From contig NZ_AQUR01000105.1 in NCBI RefSeq assembly GCF_000372525.1, positions 163,435 to 227,434 on the forward strand: a DNA stretch of 64,000 bases. The letters run 5' to 3'. Made by a program: the position numbers and the translations under genes. Positions 18,232-26,017 of this stretch are shown in pieces. Numbering within the stretch: position 1 is the stretch's first letter; every line of letters starts with the position of its first letter. The stretch is from Cupriavidus neocaledonicus. GTDB lineage: Bacteria; Pseudomonadota; Gammaproteobacteria; Burkholderiales; Burkholderiaceae. Under the pieces are notes generated by a model that was given only the letters and a program-made list of their open reading frames with translations, was not told the DNA's origin and did no database searches.

Positions 18232-18825
18232 ATGGCAAAGATCATTCAACTGCAACGCCAGGATGCAACCGGCAGTGCCAACGTCACCCCGGTGATCGTC
18301 GAAGACAACTGGACCGTGCTGCGCGCCACGGAAGAGCAACCGCTGACCGAAGAGCGCATCGCCGCTGCCGTGCAGGGCCAGGACGCGGTGCTGTTCCCGC
18401 TGTCGGTGTGGAAGGCCAATGAAGCGCTGCTGGCCGGCCGCGACGCGTCCCGCACCGGCGTGTGGCTGGCCCCGGAAGACGAGCCGGGCGACGCTGCCGC
18501 GTACTTCGAGCGCGTGTCGCTGGTGGCGGTGGACTTCCCGGTGTTCCGCGACGGCCGCGGCTTCTCCACGGCCTACCTGCTGCGTACCCGCTACAAGTGG
18601 GAAGGCCAGCTGCGCGCCATCGGCGACGTGCTGCGCGACCAGCTCAACTTCATGAAGCGCTGCGGCTTCGACGCCTTCGCGGTGCGCGCCGACAAGAACA
18701 TCGACGACGCCATCAAGGGCTTTACCGAGTTCACCGTGACCTACCAGGCTTCGGTCGACGAGCCGCTGCCGCTGTTCCGCCGCGCGCGCGCCGAAGTCGG
18801 TGCGCAGCCGAAGGAAGCGGCATGA
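18232..18825 (+). CDS. DUF934 protein, sulfite-reductase partner
   Basis: A 197-residue member of DUF934, a family almost always coded next to single-subunit sulfite reductases in proteobacteria. The central block is conserved: VDFPVFRDGRGFSTAYLLRT and RAIGDVLRDQLNFMKRCGFD. There is no signal peptide, membrane segment or cofactor motif. Context suggests a role in electron delivery to, or maturation of, CysI; this is inference. Its stop overlaps the cysH start (ATGA). Confidence 0.88.
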   Translation: MAKIIQLQRQDATGSANVTPVIVEDNWTVLRATEEQPLTEERIAAAVQGQDAVLFPLSVWKANEALLAGRDASRTGVWLAPEDEPGDAAAYFERVSLVAVDFPVFRDGRGFSTAYLLRTRYKWEGQLRAIGDVLRDQLNFMKRCGFDAFAVRADKNIDDAIKGFTEFTVTYQASVDEPLPLFRRARAEVGAQPKEAA

Positions 18826-19673
18826 GCACCGTGCTGAGCGAGATCGCGGTGGTGGCGGAAGCCGGCGCCGGCGCGGTGTCGGGGCTGCGGCCGCCCGCGC
18901 TGTGGGTCGCGCCGGAGTACACCGGCAGCATCGAAGCGCTGGAGCAGAAAGAGCGCGAGCTGGCCGGGCGCCTGGCGGGCATCGCCGGCCGCTATTTCCG
19001 CGCGCGCTTTGCCTCGAGCCTGGCGGCCGAGGACATGGTGCTGACCGACGCGATCCTGCGCGGCAGCGAGGCGGTGCGCGCGGGCATCCGCGTGTTCACG
19101 CTGCAGACCGGGCGCCTGCACGCCGAGACCCTGGCGGTGCTGGACAAGGTGCAGGCGCGCTACGGCTACACCATCGAGCAGTTCACGCCGGATGCCGAGG
19201 CGGTCGAGAACTATTTGAAGAAGCACGGGCTGAACGGCTTCTACGACAGCATCGACGCGCGCAAGTCGTGCTGCGGCATCCGCAAGGTCGAGCCGCTCAA
19301 CCGCGCGCTGTCGCACGCCGATGCCTGGCTGACCGGCCAGCGCCGCGAGCAGGCCGTGACGCGTGCCGAGCTGCCGTTCGAGGAACTGGACGAAGCCCGC
19401 GGCATCCCCAAGTTCAACCCGCTGGCGGACTGGAGCGAGGCCGAAGTGTGGGCCTACCTGAAGCGCCACGACGTGCCGGTCAACGACCTGCACGCCAAGG
19501 GCTATCCCAGCATCGGCTGCGAGCCCTGCACGCGTGCGGTACGCGCGGGCGAGGACGTGCGCGCGGGACGGTGGTGGTGGGAAAGCCGGGACACAAAGGA
19601 ATGCGGATTGCACGAAGGCAATCTGCGTTCCGTCCCGGCTTCGGCGGAAGCTAACTTTGCGAAGCAAAGTTAA
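18822..19673 (+). CDS. cysH: Assimilatory adenylylsulfate (APS) reductase with altered C terminus
   Basis: A 283-residue APS/PAPS reductase. The paired cysteines C150-C151 and C233-C236 (CEPC) are those of the 4Fe-4S type that reduces APS directly, which fits the absence of an APS kinase gene here. The catalytic cysteine is C261 in TKECGLHE. After it the sequence departs from a normal end: a further 19 residues (NLRSVPASAEANFAKQS at the end) are read from a hairpin-rich insert to TAA 19671-19673. A second in-frame SKDSKECGLHEQNIKH ending in TGA lies exactly 114 bases further on. The start ATG overlaps the DUF934 stop. Confidence 0.9.
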   Translation: MSTVLSEIAVVAEAGAGAVSGLRPPALWVAPEYTGSIEALEQKERELAGRLAGIAGRYFRARFASSLAAEDMVLTDAILRGSEAVRAGIRVFTLQTGRLHAETLAVLDKVQARYGYTIEQFTPDAEAVENYLKKHGLNGFYDSIDARKSCCGIRKVEPLNRALSHADAWLTGQRREQAVTRAELPFEELDEARGIPKFNPLADWSEAEVWAYLKRHDVPVNDLHAKGYPSIGCEPCTRAVRAGEDVRAGRWWWESRDTKECGLHEGNLRSVPASAEANFAKQS

Positions 19674-19697
19674 GGGCGTAGCCCGGCTGTAGCCAAA
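19584..19697 (+). repeat. 114-base palindromic insert at the 3' end of cysH
   Basis: A long hairpin lies inside the coding end: 9 paired bases (19584-19592 with 19632-19640) and 14 paired bases, two of them G-T (19598-19611 with 19618-19631), separated by a 5-base bulge, loop ACGAAG. A second perfect hairpin, AACTTTGC-GAA-GCAAAGTT, lies at 19653-19671 and contains the TAA stop. The block is 38 codons long, so the downstream copy of the CysH tail stays in frame. I read it as a small mobile palindrome or a duplication reshaped into one. Confidence 0.6.
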
Positions 19698-19760
19698 AGC
19701 AAGGACTCGAAAGAGTGCGGGCTCCACGAACAGAACATCAAGCATTGAGGCCGTAAGAAA

Positions 19761-20726
19761 ATGGGCATCATGAACGACATCGCAGAAGCCACCTCCAGCG
19801 TGGCGCACCTGTTGCAGGTACAGAACGACCATCTCGACCGCCTCGAAGCGGAATCGATCTACATCATCCGCGAGGTGGTGGCCGAGTGCCGCAACCCGGC
19901 GCTGCTGTTCTCCGGCGGCAAGGACTCGATCGTGATGCTGCACCTGGCGCTGAAGGCCTTCCGCCTGGGCGAGCGCAAGATCGAGCTGCCGTTCCCGCTG
20001 GTGCATATCGACACCGGCCACAACTACCCGGAAGTCATCACGTTCCGCGACCAGCGCGTGGCCGAACTGGGCGCGCGCCTGGTGGTGGGTCATGTGGAAG
20101 ACTCGATCAAGCGCGGCACCGTGCGCCTGCGCAAGGAAACCGATTCGCGCAACGCCGCGCAGGCCGTGACGCTGCTGGAAACCATCGAGGCGCACAAGTT
20201 CGACGCGCTGATGGGCGGCGCCCGCCGCGACGAAGAGAAGGCCCGCGCCAAGGAGCGCATCTTCTCGTTCCGCGACGAGTTCGGCCAGTGGGACCCGAAG
20301 GCGCAGCGCCCCGAACTGTGGAGCCTGTATAACGCCCGCATGGCGCAGGGCGAGCAGATGCGCGTGTTCCCGATCTCGAACTGGACCGAGCTGGACGTGT
20401 GGCAGTACATCGCCCGCGAAAACCTGGCGCTGCCGCCGATCTACTACGCGCACCAGCGCGAAGTGGTGCGCAAGAACGGCCTGCTGGTGCCGGTCACGCC
20501 GATCACGCCCAAGCAGGACGGCGACGTCAGCGAAGTACTGTCGGTCCGCTTCCGCACCGTGGGCGACATCAGCTGCACCTGCCCGGTGGCCAGCATTGCC
20601 GATTCGCCGGAAGCGATCATCGCCGAGACCGCGGTGACCGAGATCACCGAGCGCGGCGCCACCCGCATGGACGACCAGACCAGCGAAGCCTCGATGGAGC
20701 GCCGCAAGAAGGAAGGCTACTTCTAA
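19761..20726 (+). CDS. cysD: Sulfate adenylyltransferase subunit 2
   Basis: A 321-residue ATP sulfurylase small subunit. With the GTPase CysN it makes APS from sulfate and ATP. The PP-loop SGGKDS begins at residue 52, and the family motifs HIDTGHNYPEV, GGARRDEEKARAKER and FPISNWTELDVWQYI follow. It starts 14 bases after the vestigial cysH tail; MGIMNDI offers a second start three codons in. It is part of the cysI-DUF934-cysH-cysD-cysN-cobA operon. Confidence 0.95.
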   Translation: MGIMNDIAEATSSVAHLLQVQNDHLDRLEAESIYIIREVVAECRNPALLFSGGKDSIVMLHLALKAFRLGERKIELPFPLVHIDTGHNYPEVITFRDQRVAELGARLVVGHVEDSIKRGTVRLRKETDSRNAAQAVTLLETIEAHKFDALMGGARRDEEKARAKERIFSFRDEFGQWDPKAQRPELWSLYNARMAQGEQMRVFPISNWTELDVWQYIARENLALPPIYYAHQREVVRKNGLLVPVTPITPKQDGDVSEVLSVRFRTVGDISCTCPVASIADSPEAIIAETAVTEITERGATRMDDQTSEASMERRKKEGYF

Positions 20727-20751
20727 GCCGCACGCAGCAAAGGATCCAGAC

Positions 20752-22056
20752 ATGACTCACCAAGCAACCCACCAAGGCCTGCTGCGCTTCATCACCGCGG
20801 GCTCGGTCGACGACGGCAAGAGCACGCTGATCGGCCGCCTGCTGTACGACAGCAAGGCGGTGCTGTCCGACCAGCTGACCGCGCTGGCCAACGCCAAGAA
20901 CAAGCGCACCGCCGGCGAGCAGATCGACTTCTCGCTGCTGACCGACGGCCTCGAAGCCGAGCGCGAGCAGGGCATCACCATCGACGTGGCCTACCGCTAC
21001 TTCTCGACCGCGCGCCGCAAGTTCATCATCGCGGATACGCCGGGCCACGAGCAGTACACCCGCAACATGGTCACCGGCGCGTCGACCGCGCACGCGGCCA
21101 TCGTGCTGGTCGATGCCACCCGCGTGACCGTCACGGACGGCCGCGCCGAGCTGCTGGCGCAGACCAAGCGCCACTCGGCGATCCTGAAACTGCTGGAAAT
21201 CCAGCACGTGATCGTCGCCGTCAACAAGATGGACCTGGTCGACTACAGCGAGCAGACCTTCAACGAGATCCGCGCCGCCTACGCCGAACTGGCCGAGCAG
21301 CTGGGGCTCAAGGACGTGCGCTACGTGCCGGTGTCCGCGCTGCGCGGCGACAACATCGTGCACGAGAGCGACGCCATGCCGTGGTACCAGGGCGAGCCGC
21401 TGCTGCCGCTGCTGGAAGAGCTGCCGGTGGAAGAAGCCGCGCCCGAGGACGACGCCGCGCTGCGCTTCCCGGTGCAGCTGGTGATCCGCCAGGACGGTTC
21501 GCAGTCGGACGACTTCCGCGGCTATGCCGGCCGCGTCGAAGCCGGCACCGTGCGCGTCGGCCAGAAGCTGCGCGTGCTGCCGGCCAACCGCGAAGCGGTG
21601 GTCGCCGAAGTGCTGACGCCCAATGGCGCCGCCGCATCGGCCAACGTCGGTGACACCGTCACCGTGCGCCTGGCCGAGGACGTCGATGTATCACGCGGTG
21701 ACATGTTCGTTGCCGCCGACGCGACCGCGGCTTCGGCCAAGAAGCTGCAGGCCGACCTGTGCTGGTTCGACGACGAGTCGCTGAACCCGTCGCGCAAGTA
21801 CGTGCTCAAGCACACCACGGCGAGCGTGTTCGCGCGGGTGTCGGCGGTGGACCGCGTGCTGGACGTGCACACGCTGTCGCACGAGACCGGCCGCCACGAG
21901 ATCCGCCTGAACGATATCGGTTCGGTGCAGATCTCGCTGCAGAAGCCGATCGTGTGCGATGCCTACGGCGATAATCCGGCCACGGGCGCGTTCGTGCTGA
22001 TCGACGAGGCAACCAACCACACGGTGGCCGCGGGCATGATCCGTGCGTTCTCCTGA
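20752..22056 (+). CDS. cysN: Sulfate adenylyltransferase subunit 1 (GTPase)
   Basis: A 434-residue translation-factor-type GTPase that drives APS synthesis with CysD. G1 is GSVDDGKST at residues 17-25, G3 is DTPGHEQYTRNM, G4 is NKMD; beta-barrel domains II and III follow. It ends near residue 434 with no APS-kinase (CysC) extension, consistent with direct APS reduction by a 4Fe-4S CysH. It starts 25 bases after cysD with an AAAGGA site upstream. Confidence 0.95.
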   Translation: MTHQATHQGLLRFITAGSVDDGKSTLIGRLLYDSKAVLSDQLTALANAKNKRTAGEQIDFSLLTDGLEAEREQGITIDVAYRYFSTARRKFIIADTPGHEQYTRNMVTGASTAHAAIVLVDATRVTVTDGRAELLAQTKRHSAILKLLEIQHVIVAVNKMDLVDYSEQTFNEIRAAYAELAEQLGLKDVRYVPVSALRGDNIVHESDAMPWYQGEPLLPLLEELPVEEAAPEDDAALRFPVQLVIRQDGSQSDDFRGYAGRVEAGTVRVGQKLRVLPANREAVVAEVLTPNGAAASANVGDTVTVRLAEDVDVSRGDMFVAADATAASAKKLQADLCWFDDESLNPSRKYVLKHTTASVFARVSAVDRVLDVHTLSHETGRHEIRLNDIGSVQISLQKPIVCDAYGDNPATGAFVLIDEATNHTVAAGMIRAFS

Positions 22057-22094
22057 TCGGTAGCGAACAGGATCGACCGGACAAGGGGCTGGAG

Positions 22095-22895
22095 ATGGGC
22101 AAGCAGGCACAGAAGACTTACGGCAAGGTGTACCTGATCGGGGCGGGCCCCGGTGCGGCAGACCTCATTACGGTGCGTGGTGCACGGCTGTTGGGCGAAG
22201 CCCAGGTGGTGCTGCACGATGCGCTGGTGGCGCCGGAGATGCTGGCCTGGTGTGCGCAGGCGCAGCTGGTCGAAGTCGGCAAGCGCTGCGGCCAGCGCTC
22301 GACCGCGCAGCTGTTCATCAACCGCCAGATCGTCGACCTCGCCGGCAAGTACGAACGCGTGGTGCGCCTCAAGGGCGGCGACCCGATGCTGTTCGGCCGC
22401 GCCGACGAGGAACTGCAGGCGCTGGAAGCGGCCGGCATCGAGTACGAGGTGGTGCCCGGCATCACCGCCGCGCTGGCTGCTGCTTCGGCCATCGGCAAGC
22501 CGCTGACCAGGCGCGGCGTGTCGCGCAGCGTGGCCTTTGCGACGCAGGCCAAGGCCGCGGACGCCGAGGGTTCGCCCGATATCGAAGCCGCGGTCAGGGC
22601 CGACACGCTGGTCTACTACATGGGCCGCGACCAGGCCGCGTCGATTGCCGCGCAACTGATCGCGCACGGCAAGCCCGCGTCGACGCCGGCATGGGTGGTC
22701 GAAGCCGCCACCACGCCGCGCCAGCGCAGCCGCGAGTTCACGCTCGGCCAGATGGCGGCCGGGGAAGCGGCCGCATGGATCGACCCGGTGCAGCCCAGCC
22801 TGCTGATGATCGGCGCCGCGCTGGCCGCGCGCGCGACCGAGGCGCCGCGGGAGCATGCGGACGTGACTGAAGTACGCACGCCGCGCGCTGCCTGA
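22095..22895 (+). CDS. cobA: Uroporphyrinogen-III C-methyltransferase
   Basis: A 266-residue SUMT that methylates uroporphyrinogen III twice to precorrin-2, the entry to siroheme. The SAM-binding VYLIGAGPGAADLITVRGA opens the protein; VVRLKGGDPMLFGRADEE, VVPGITAALAAAS and TRRGVSRSVAF follow. It is the single-domain form, lacking the dehydrogenase/chelatase half of CysG. As last gene of the sulfate operon its product probably supplies siroheme for CysI. The convergent cbiX nearby could supply the chelatase step. Confidence 0.93.
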   Translation: MGKQAQKTYGKVYLIGAGPGAADLITVRGARLLGEAQVVLHDALVAPEMLAWCAQAQLVEVGKRCGQRSTAQLFINRQIVDLAGKYERVVRLKGGDPMLFGRADEELQALEAAGIEYEVVPGITAALAAASAIGKPLTRRGVSRSVAFATQAKAADAEGSPDIEAAVRADTLVYYMGRDQAASIAAQLIAHGKPASTPAWVVEAATTPRQRSREFTLGQMAAGEAAAWIDPVQPSLLMIGAALAARATEAPREHADVTEVRTPRAA

Positions 22896-22927
22896 TTTCC
22901 GGACTTCGCGCTAGCACGGCGAGTGTT

Positions 22928-23060
22928 TTCTCCCCTCTCCCATTTATGGGAGAGGGGCGGGGGTGAGGGCGGGAGCCTCCACGAAGCGAGGCCTCATGGT
23001 GCTTGCCAGGCGCCTGCCCTCACCCCCGGCCCCGCTCCCGCAGGCGGGAGAGGGGAGCAA
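22928..23060. repeat. Paired CTCCCCTCTCCC hairpin repeat, copy 1
   Basis: An intergenic element made of two facing half-units. The first hairpin is CCCCTCTCCCA-TTTA-TGGGAGAGGGG (22932-22957), then GGGGGTGAGGG, a 40-base spacer, CCCTCACCCCC, and a second hairpin CTCCCGC-AG-GCGGGAG running into GAGGGGAG near 23056. The whole is an imperfect inverted repeat of about 130 bases. A similar element lies at 28538-28675 and a single half-unit at 40343-40372. Confidence 0.8.
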
Positions 23061-23077
23061 ACCAACGATGTTACTGA

Positions 23078-23108
23078 CCCCGTCCCGGGATACCGGCACG
23101 GGGTTTTT
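23078..23108 (+). terminator. Intrinsic terminator of the sulfate operon
   Basis: CCCCGT (23078-23083) pairs with ACGGGG (23098-23103), and the inner CCGG-GATA-CCGG extends the stem; five T residues follow (23104-23108). It is the last structure before the convergent cbiX stop, so it should end the cys/cobA transcript. Confidence 0.75.
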
Positions 23109-23117
23109 CATTTCGCT

Positions 23118-23516
23118 TCAGGGCTGCGCGGAAGCAGCCCCAGGCAACGCCGCCACGCAATACGCCGCAATCGCGTCCAGCACCGCATCCGACTCGCCCA
23201 CCGCGGCCGCGCAATGGATGCGCAGGCCGGGATGGGCCTGCCGGCACTGATCGATCAGTGCCGGCAAATCGCGCCGGATATGCCCGCCCTGGCCAAAGAA
23301 CACGGGCACCACGGTGACCTCGGTCACGCCTTCCGCGGCCAGTTCGGCCAATGCATCCGCCAGCAGCGGCGACATCAGCTCCAGGAACGCCAGCCGCACC
23401 GCGCAGCCGGGCAGGGTGGCCACCAGCTTCTGCTGCAGCCGCTCGAACGGCTCGCGCCAGCGCGCATCGCGCGCGCCGTGCGCGAACAGGACCAGGGCGC
23501 GGTCGCGGGCTGCCAT
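23118..23516 (-). CDS. cbiX: Sirohydrochlorin cobalto/ferrochelatase CbiX-type
   Basis: A 132-residue single-domain chelatase of the CbiX/SirB type. The metal-binding histidines are visible in LVLFAHGARD near residue 10 and VVPVFFGQGGHIRRDLP near 76. It could insert Fe2+ into sirohydrochlorin for the neighbouring sulfate operon. ATG 23516 is chosen over a TTG four codons upstream (23528). It follows lptG directly on the minus strand. Metal specificity cannot be read from sequence. Confidence 0.87.
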   Translation of the reverse strand: MAARDRALVLFAHGARDARWREPFERLQQKLVATLPGCAVRLAFLELMSPLLADALAELAAEGVTEVTVVPVFFGQGGHIRRDLPALIDQCRQAHPGLRIHCAAAVGESDAVLDAIAAYCVAALPGAASAQP

Positions 23517-23524
23517 GGCGGTGC

Positions 23525-24703
23525 TCAATGCCGGTCCACCCAGCGCAGCGCCAGCAGCGCCACCATCAGATAAAGCGTGCCGGGCACCAGCGCCGAGATG
23601 ATCGGCGGCCAGGTATGCAGCAGGCCGACGTGCGAGAACAGCGTGTTAGACAGGTGGAACGACAGCCCCAGCATGATGCCGCCGAACACCTTCACGCCGA
23701 CCGCGCCGGCGCGTGCGTGCAGGTAGGCGAACGGCAGCGCCAGCGCCACCATCACGAACAGTGTCAGCGGGTAGATCACCTTCTTCCAGAACGCGATCTC
23801 GTAGCGCTGGGTGTCCTGCTTGTTGTCGCGCAGGTGGCGGATATAGCGGAACAGGTCCAGCGTCGACATCCGCTCCGGCGTGACCAGCAGCACCGACAGG
23901 ATCTGCGGGGTCAGCTCCGAATGCATGGCCACGCGCGGGAACTTGACCTGCTCGGCGCGGAAGTCCGGTGCCAGCGCGTCGCGCGCCGGCGCGCCGGGGG
24001 CGGGCTGCGCGCCCTGGGCCTGCGACGCGAGTTCGACGAAGCGGGTCTCGCTGACGTTCTGCAGCTCCCATGACTGGCCGCCCTGGTAGCGCCCCTCCTG
24101 CGCCACGCGGATCACGCGCAGCCGGTACTGGGGATCGAACTCGTACATGGTGATGCCGGTGATGGTCTGGTCCGGCCGCAGCCCCGCCACGTTGACGAAG
24201 CGGGTGATCTCGCCCTCGCCGGCGGGATCCTTGTCACGGTCCTTGACCCAGACCCCGGAGCGGAAGCCCGACGACACCGTGGCACCGATCGCCTCCAGCT
24301 TGACCTTCTGCGCATACTGCTCGGCGCGCGGGCCGATGAACTCGCCGAACAGAAAGGTCACGAGCGCCAGCGGCACCGCCAGCTTGAACAGCGAGAACAG
24401 CGCCTGGCGCGTGTTCAGGCCGGCGACGCGGAAGATGGTGTACTCGGACTGGCTGGCCAGCTGCGAGAACACATAGATCGCGCTGATCAGCACCGCGATC
24501 GGCAGCACCTCGTACACCCGCGTGGGCGCCTGCAGCAGGACGTGGAACAGCGCGACCAGCGAGGTGTACTGGGCGTTGACGTTCTCGAGCTCGTTGAGCA
24601 TGTCGAAGAACACGAACAGCGACAGCACCGCGAACAGGATGAAGGCGAACACGCCATAGACCAGCCGGCCGAAATAGCGTTCGTAGACGCGCAGGATCCT
24701 CAT
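23525..24703 (-). CDS. lptG: LPS export ABC transporter permease LptG
   Basis: A 392-residue inner-membrane permease of the LptB2FG complex that extracts lipopolysaccharide toward LptC/LptA. Three hydrophobic helices lie in the first 120 residues (VYGVFAFILFAVLSLFVFF and others), a periplasmic beta-jellyroll domain in the middle and three helices at the C terminus. ATG 24703 overlaps the lptF stop (ATGA); the frame is open much further upstream but only as antisense or overlap to lptF. Confidence 0.93.
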   Translation of the reverse strand: MRILRVYERYFGRLVYGVFAFILFAVLSLFVFFDMLNELENVNAQYTSLVALFHVLLQAPTRVYEVLPIAVLISAIYVFSQLASQSEYTIFRVAGLNTRQALFSLFKLAVPLALVTFLFGEFIGPRAEQYAQKVKLEAIGATVSSGFRSGVWVKDRDKDPAGEGEITRFVNVAGLRPDQTITGITMYEFDPQYRLRVIRVAQEGRYQGGQSWELQNVSETRFVELASQAQGAQPAPGAPARDALAPDFRAEQVKFPRVAMHSELTPQILSVLLVTPERMSTLDLFRYIRHLRDNKQDTQRYEIAFWKKVIYPLTLFVMVALALPFAYLHARAGAVGVKVFGGIMLGLSFHLSNTLFSHVGLLHTWPPIISALVPGTLYLMVALLALRWVDRH

Positions 24704-25830
24704 GCCCGGCCTCCGGCGGTGGCCACGGCATCGCGCTTGCGCAGCCCGAACACGGCGCGCCAGCCACCCAGGCTGCGGTTCTGGCGGTAGCGGAACAGCA
24801 GCAGCGCGCCCAGGAACACGGCCAGGTGGATCGGCCACCAGGCCAGCCAGAACGGGATCGAGCCGTTGCGCACCCAGGACTGCGACAGGTTGATCAGGTT
24901 GCTGTAGGTCAGGTAGATCAGCACGGCGAACACCAGCGGCGTGTAGCGGCCCAGGCGCGGGTTCACATAGGCCAGCGGGATCGCGATCATGACGAAGTTG
25001 AAGGCCAGGATCGGCAGCGAGATGCGCCAGATCAGTTCGCCCAGGTTCTCGCGCGTGGGATTGCGGATCAGCTCGATGGTGTCGCGGCTCTTGGGCGGCA
25101 GCTTGGCCTCGGACTCGGGCGGCTTGTTGTCCACCTTGACCGCGTAGCGCTCGAACTCGACGATGCGGTAGTCGATCTGGCCGGGCGTGCCGGAATAGCG
25201 GCGGCCATTCTCCATCACCACCAGGCGGTCGCCGTTGGGCATGGTCTCGAATTTGCCCTGGTGCGCCAGCGCCACGCCGATCTTGTCGGCTTCGGCATTG
25301 GCGACGAAGACATTGCGCGCATGCTTCATGTCGGCGTCGATGCCCTCGATGAACAGCACGTAGTTGGCCTTGGCCGGCTCGATGAAGCGGCCGGCGGCGA
25401 TCATCGACATCACCCCGCGCTGCTCGAAGCGGTCGCGGAACAGCGCGCTCTGCTGGTTGGCCCACGGCCACGCGAACAGGCCCAGCAGCAGCGCCAGCAC
25501 GATGAAGGGCGCGGCGAACTGCAGCACCGGCTTGATCAGGTCGCGCAGCGAGATGCCGGCCGAGAACCACACTACCATTTCCGAATCCTTGTACCAGCGC
25601 GTCAGCACGATCAGGGTGGAAATGAACAGCGTCGCCGACAGCAGGATCGACAGGTAGCCGATGGTGGCCAGGCCGATCAGCATCAGCACGTCGTTGGGGC
25701 TGGCCTTGCCGTTGGCGGCCATCCCCAGGATGCGGATCACGAGCGAGGTGAGCATGAAGGTCAGCATCACCAGGAACACCGCCCCGGCGGTGTAGGCAAG
25801 CTCGCGTCGCAGGGCTTGTTGAAGGATCAT
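24700..25830 (-). CDS. lptF: LPS export ABC transporter permease LptF
   Basis: A 376-residue partner permease of LptG with the same plan: N-terminal helices (YTAGAVFLVMLTFMLTSLV), central periplasmic domain and C-terminal helices. RRELAYTAGAVFLVM and GKASPNDVLMLIGLATIGYL are typical of LptF (YjgP). ATG 25830 matches the family start (MILQQALRREL). It is divergent from pepA, as in many beta- and gammaproteobacteria. Confidence 0.93.
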   Translation of the reverse strand: MILQQALRRELAYTAGAVFLVMLTFMLTSLVIRILGMAANGKASPNDVLMLIGLATIGYLSILLSATLFISTLIVLTRWYKDSEMVVWFSAGISLRDLIKPVLQFAAPFIVLALLLGLFAWPWANQQSALFRDRFEQRGVMSMIAAGRFIEPAKANYVLFIEGIDADMKHARNVFVANAEADKIGVALAHQGKFETMPNGDRLVVMENGRRYSGTPGQIDYRIVEFERYAVKVDNKPPESEAKLPPKSRDTIELIRNPTRENLGELIWRISLPILAFNFVMIAIPLAYVNPRLGRYTPLVFAVLIYLTYSNLINLSQSWVRNGSIPFWLAWWPIHLAVFLGALLLFRYRQNRSLGGWRAVFGLRKRDAVATAGGRA

Positions 25831-26017
25831 GCGGGTTCGGTTCCGGGCTGCCGGCCGGAGCGGGCGATGTGCCGTGCGAGGTGCCTGGCAGAACAGCTGG
25901 CTGACGGCACAGCGTGCTGTCAACGTGACCGGGGCGTATCAGCGGCGGCAGGTCGCGGGGTAAAAATCGCGGATAATGGAGGCTTTCGTGTCTAACGAGC
26001 CCCTGGAAGGAAGCGCG

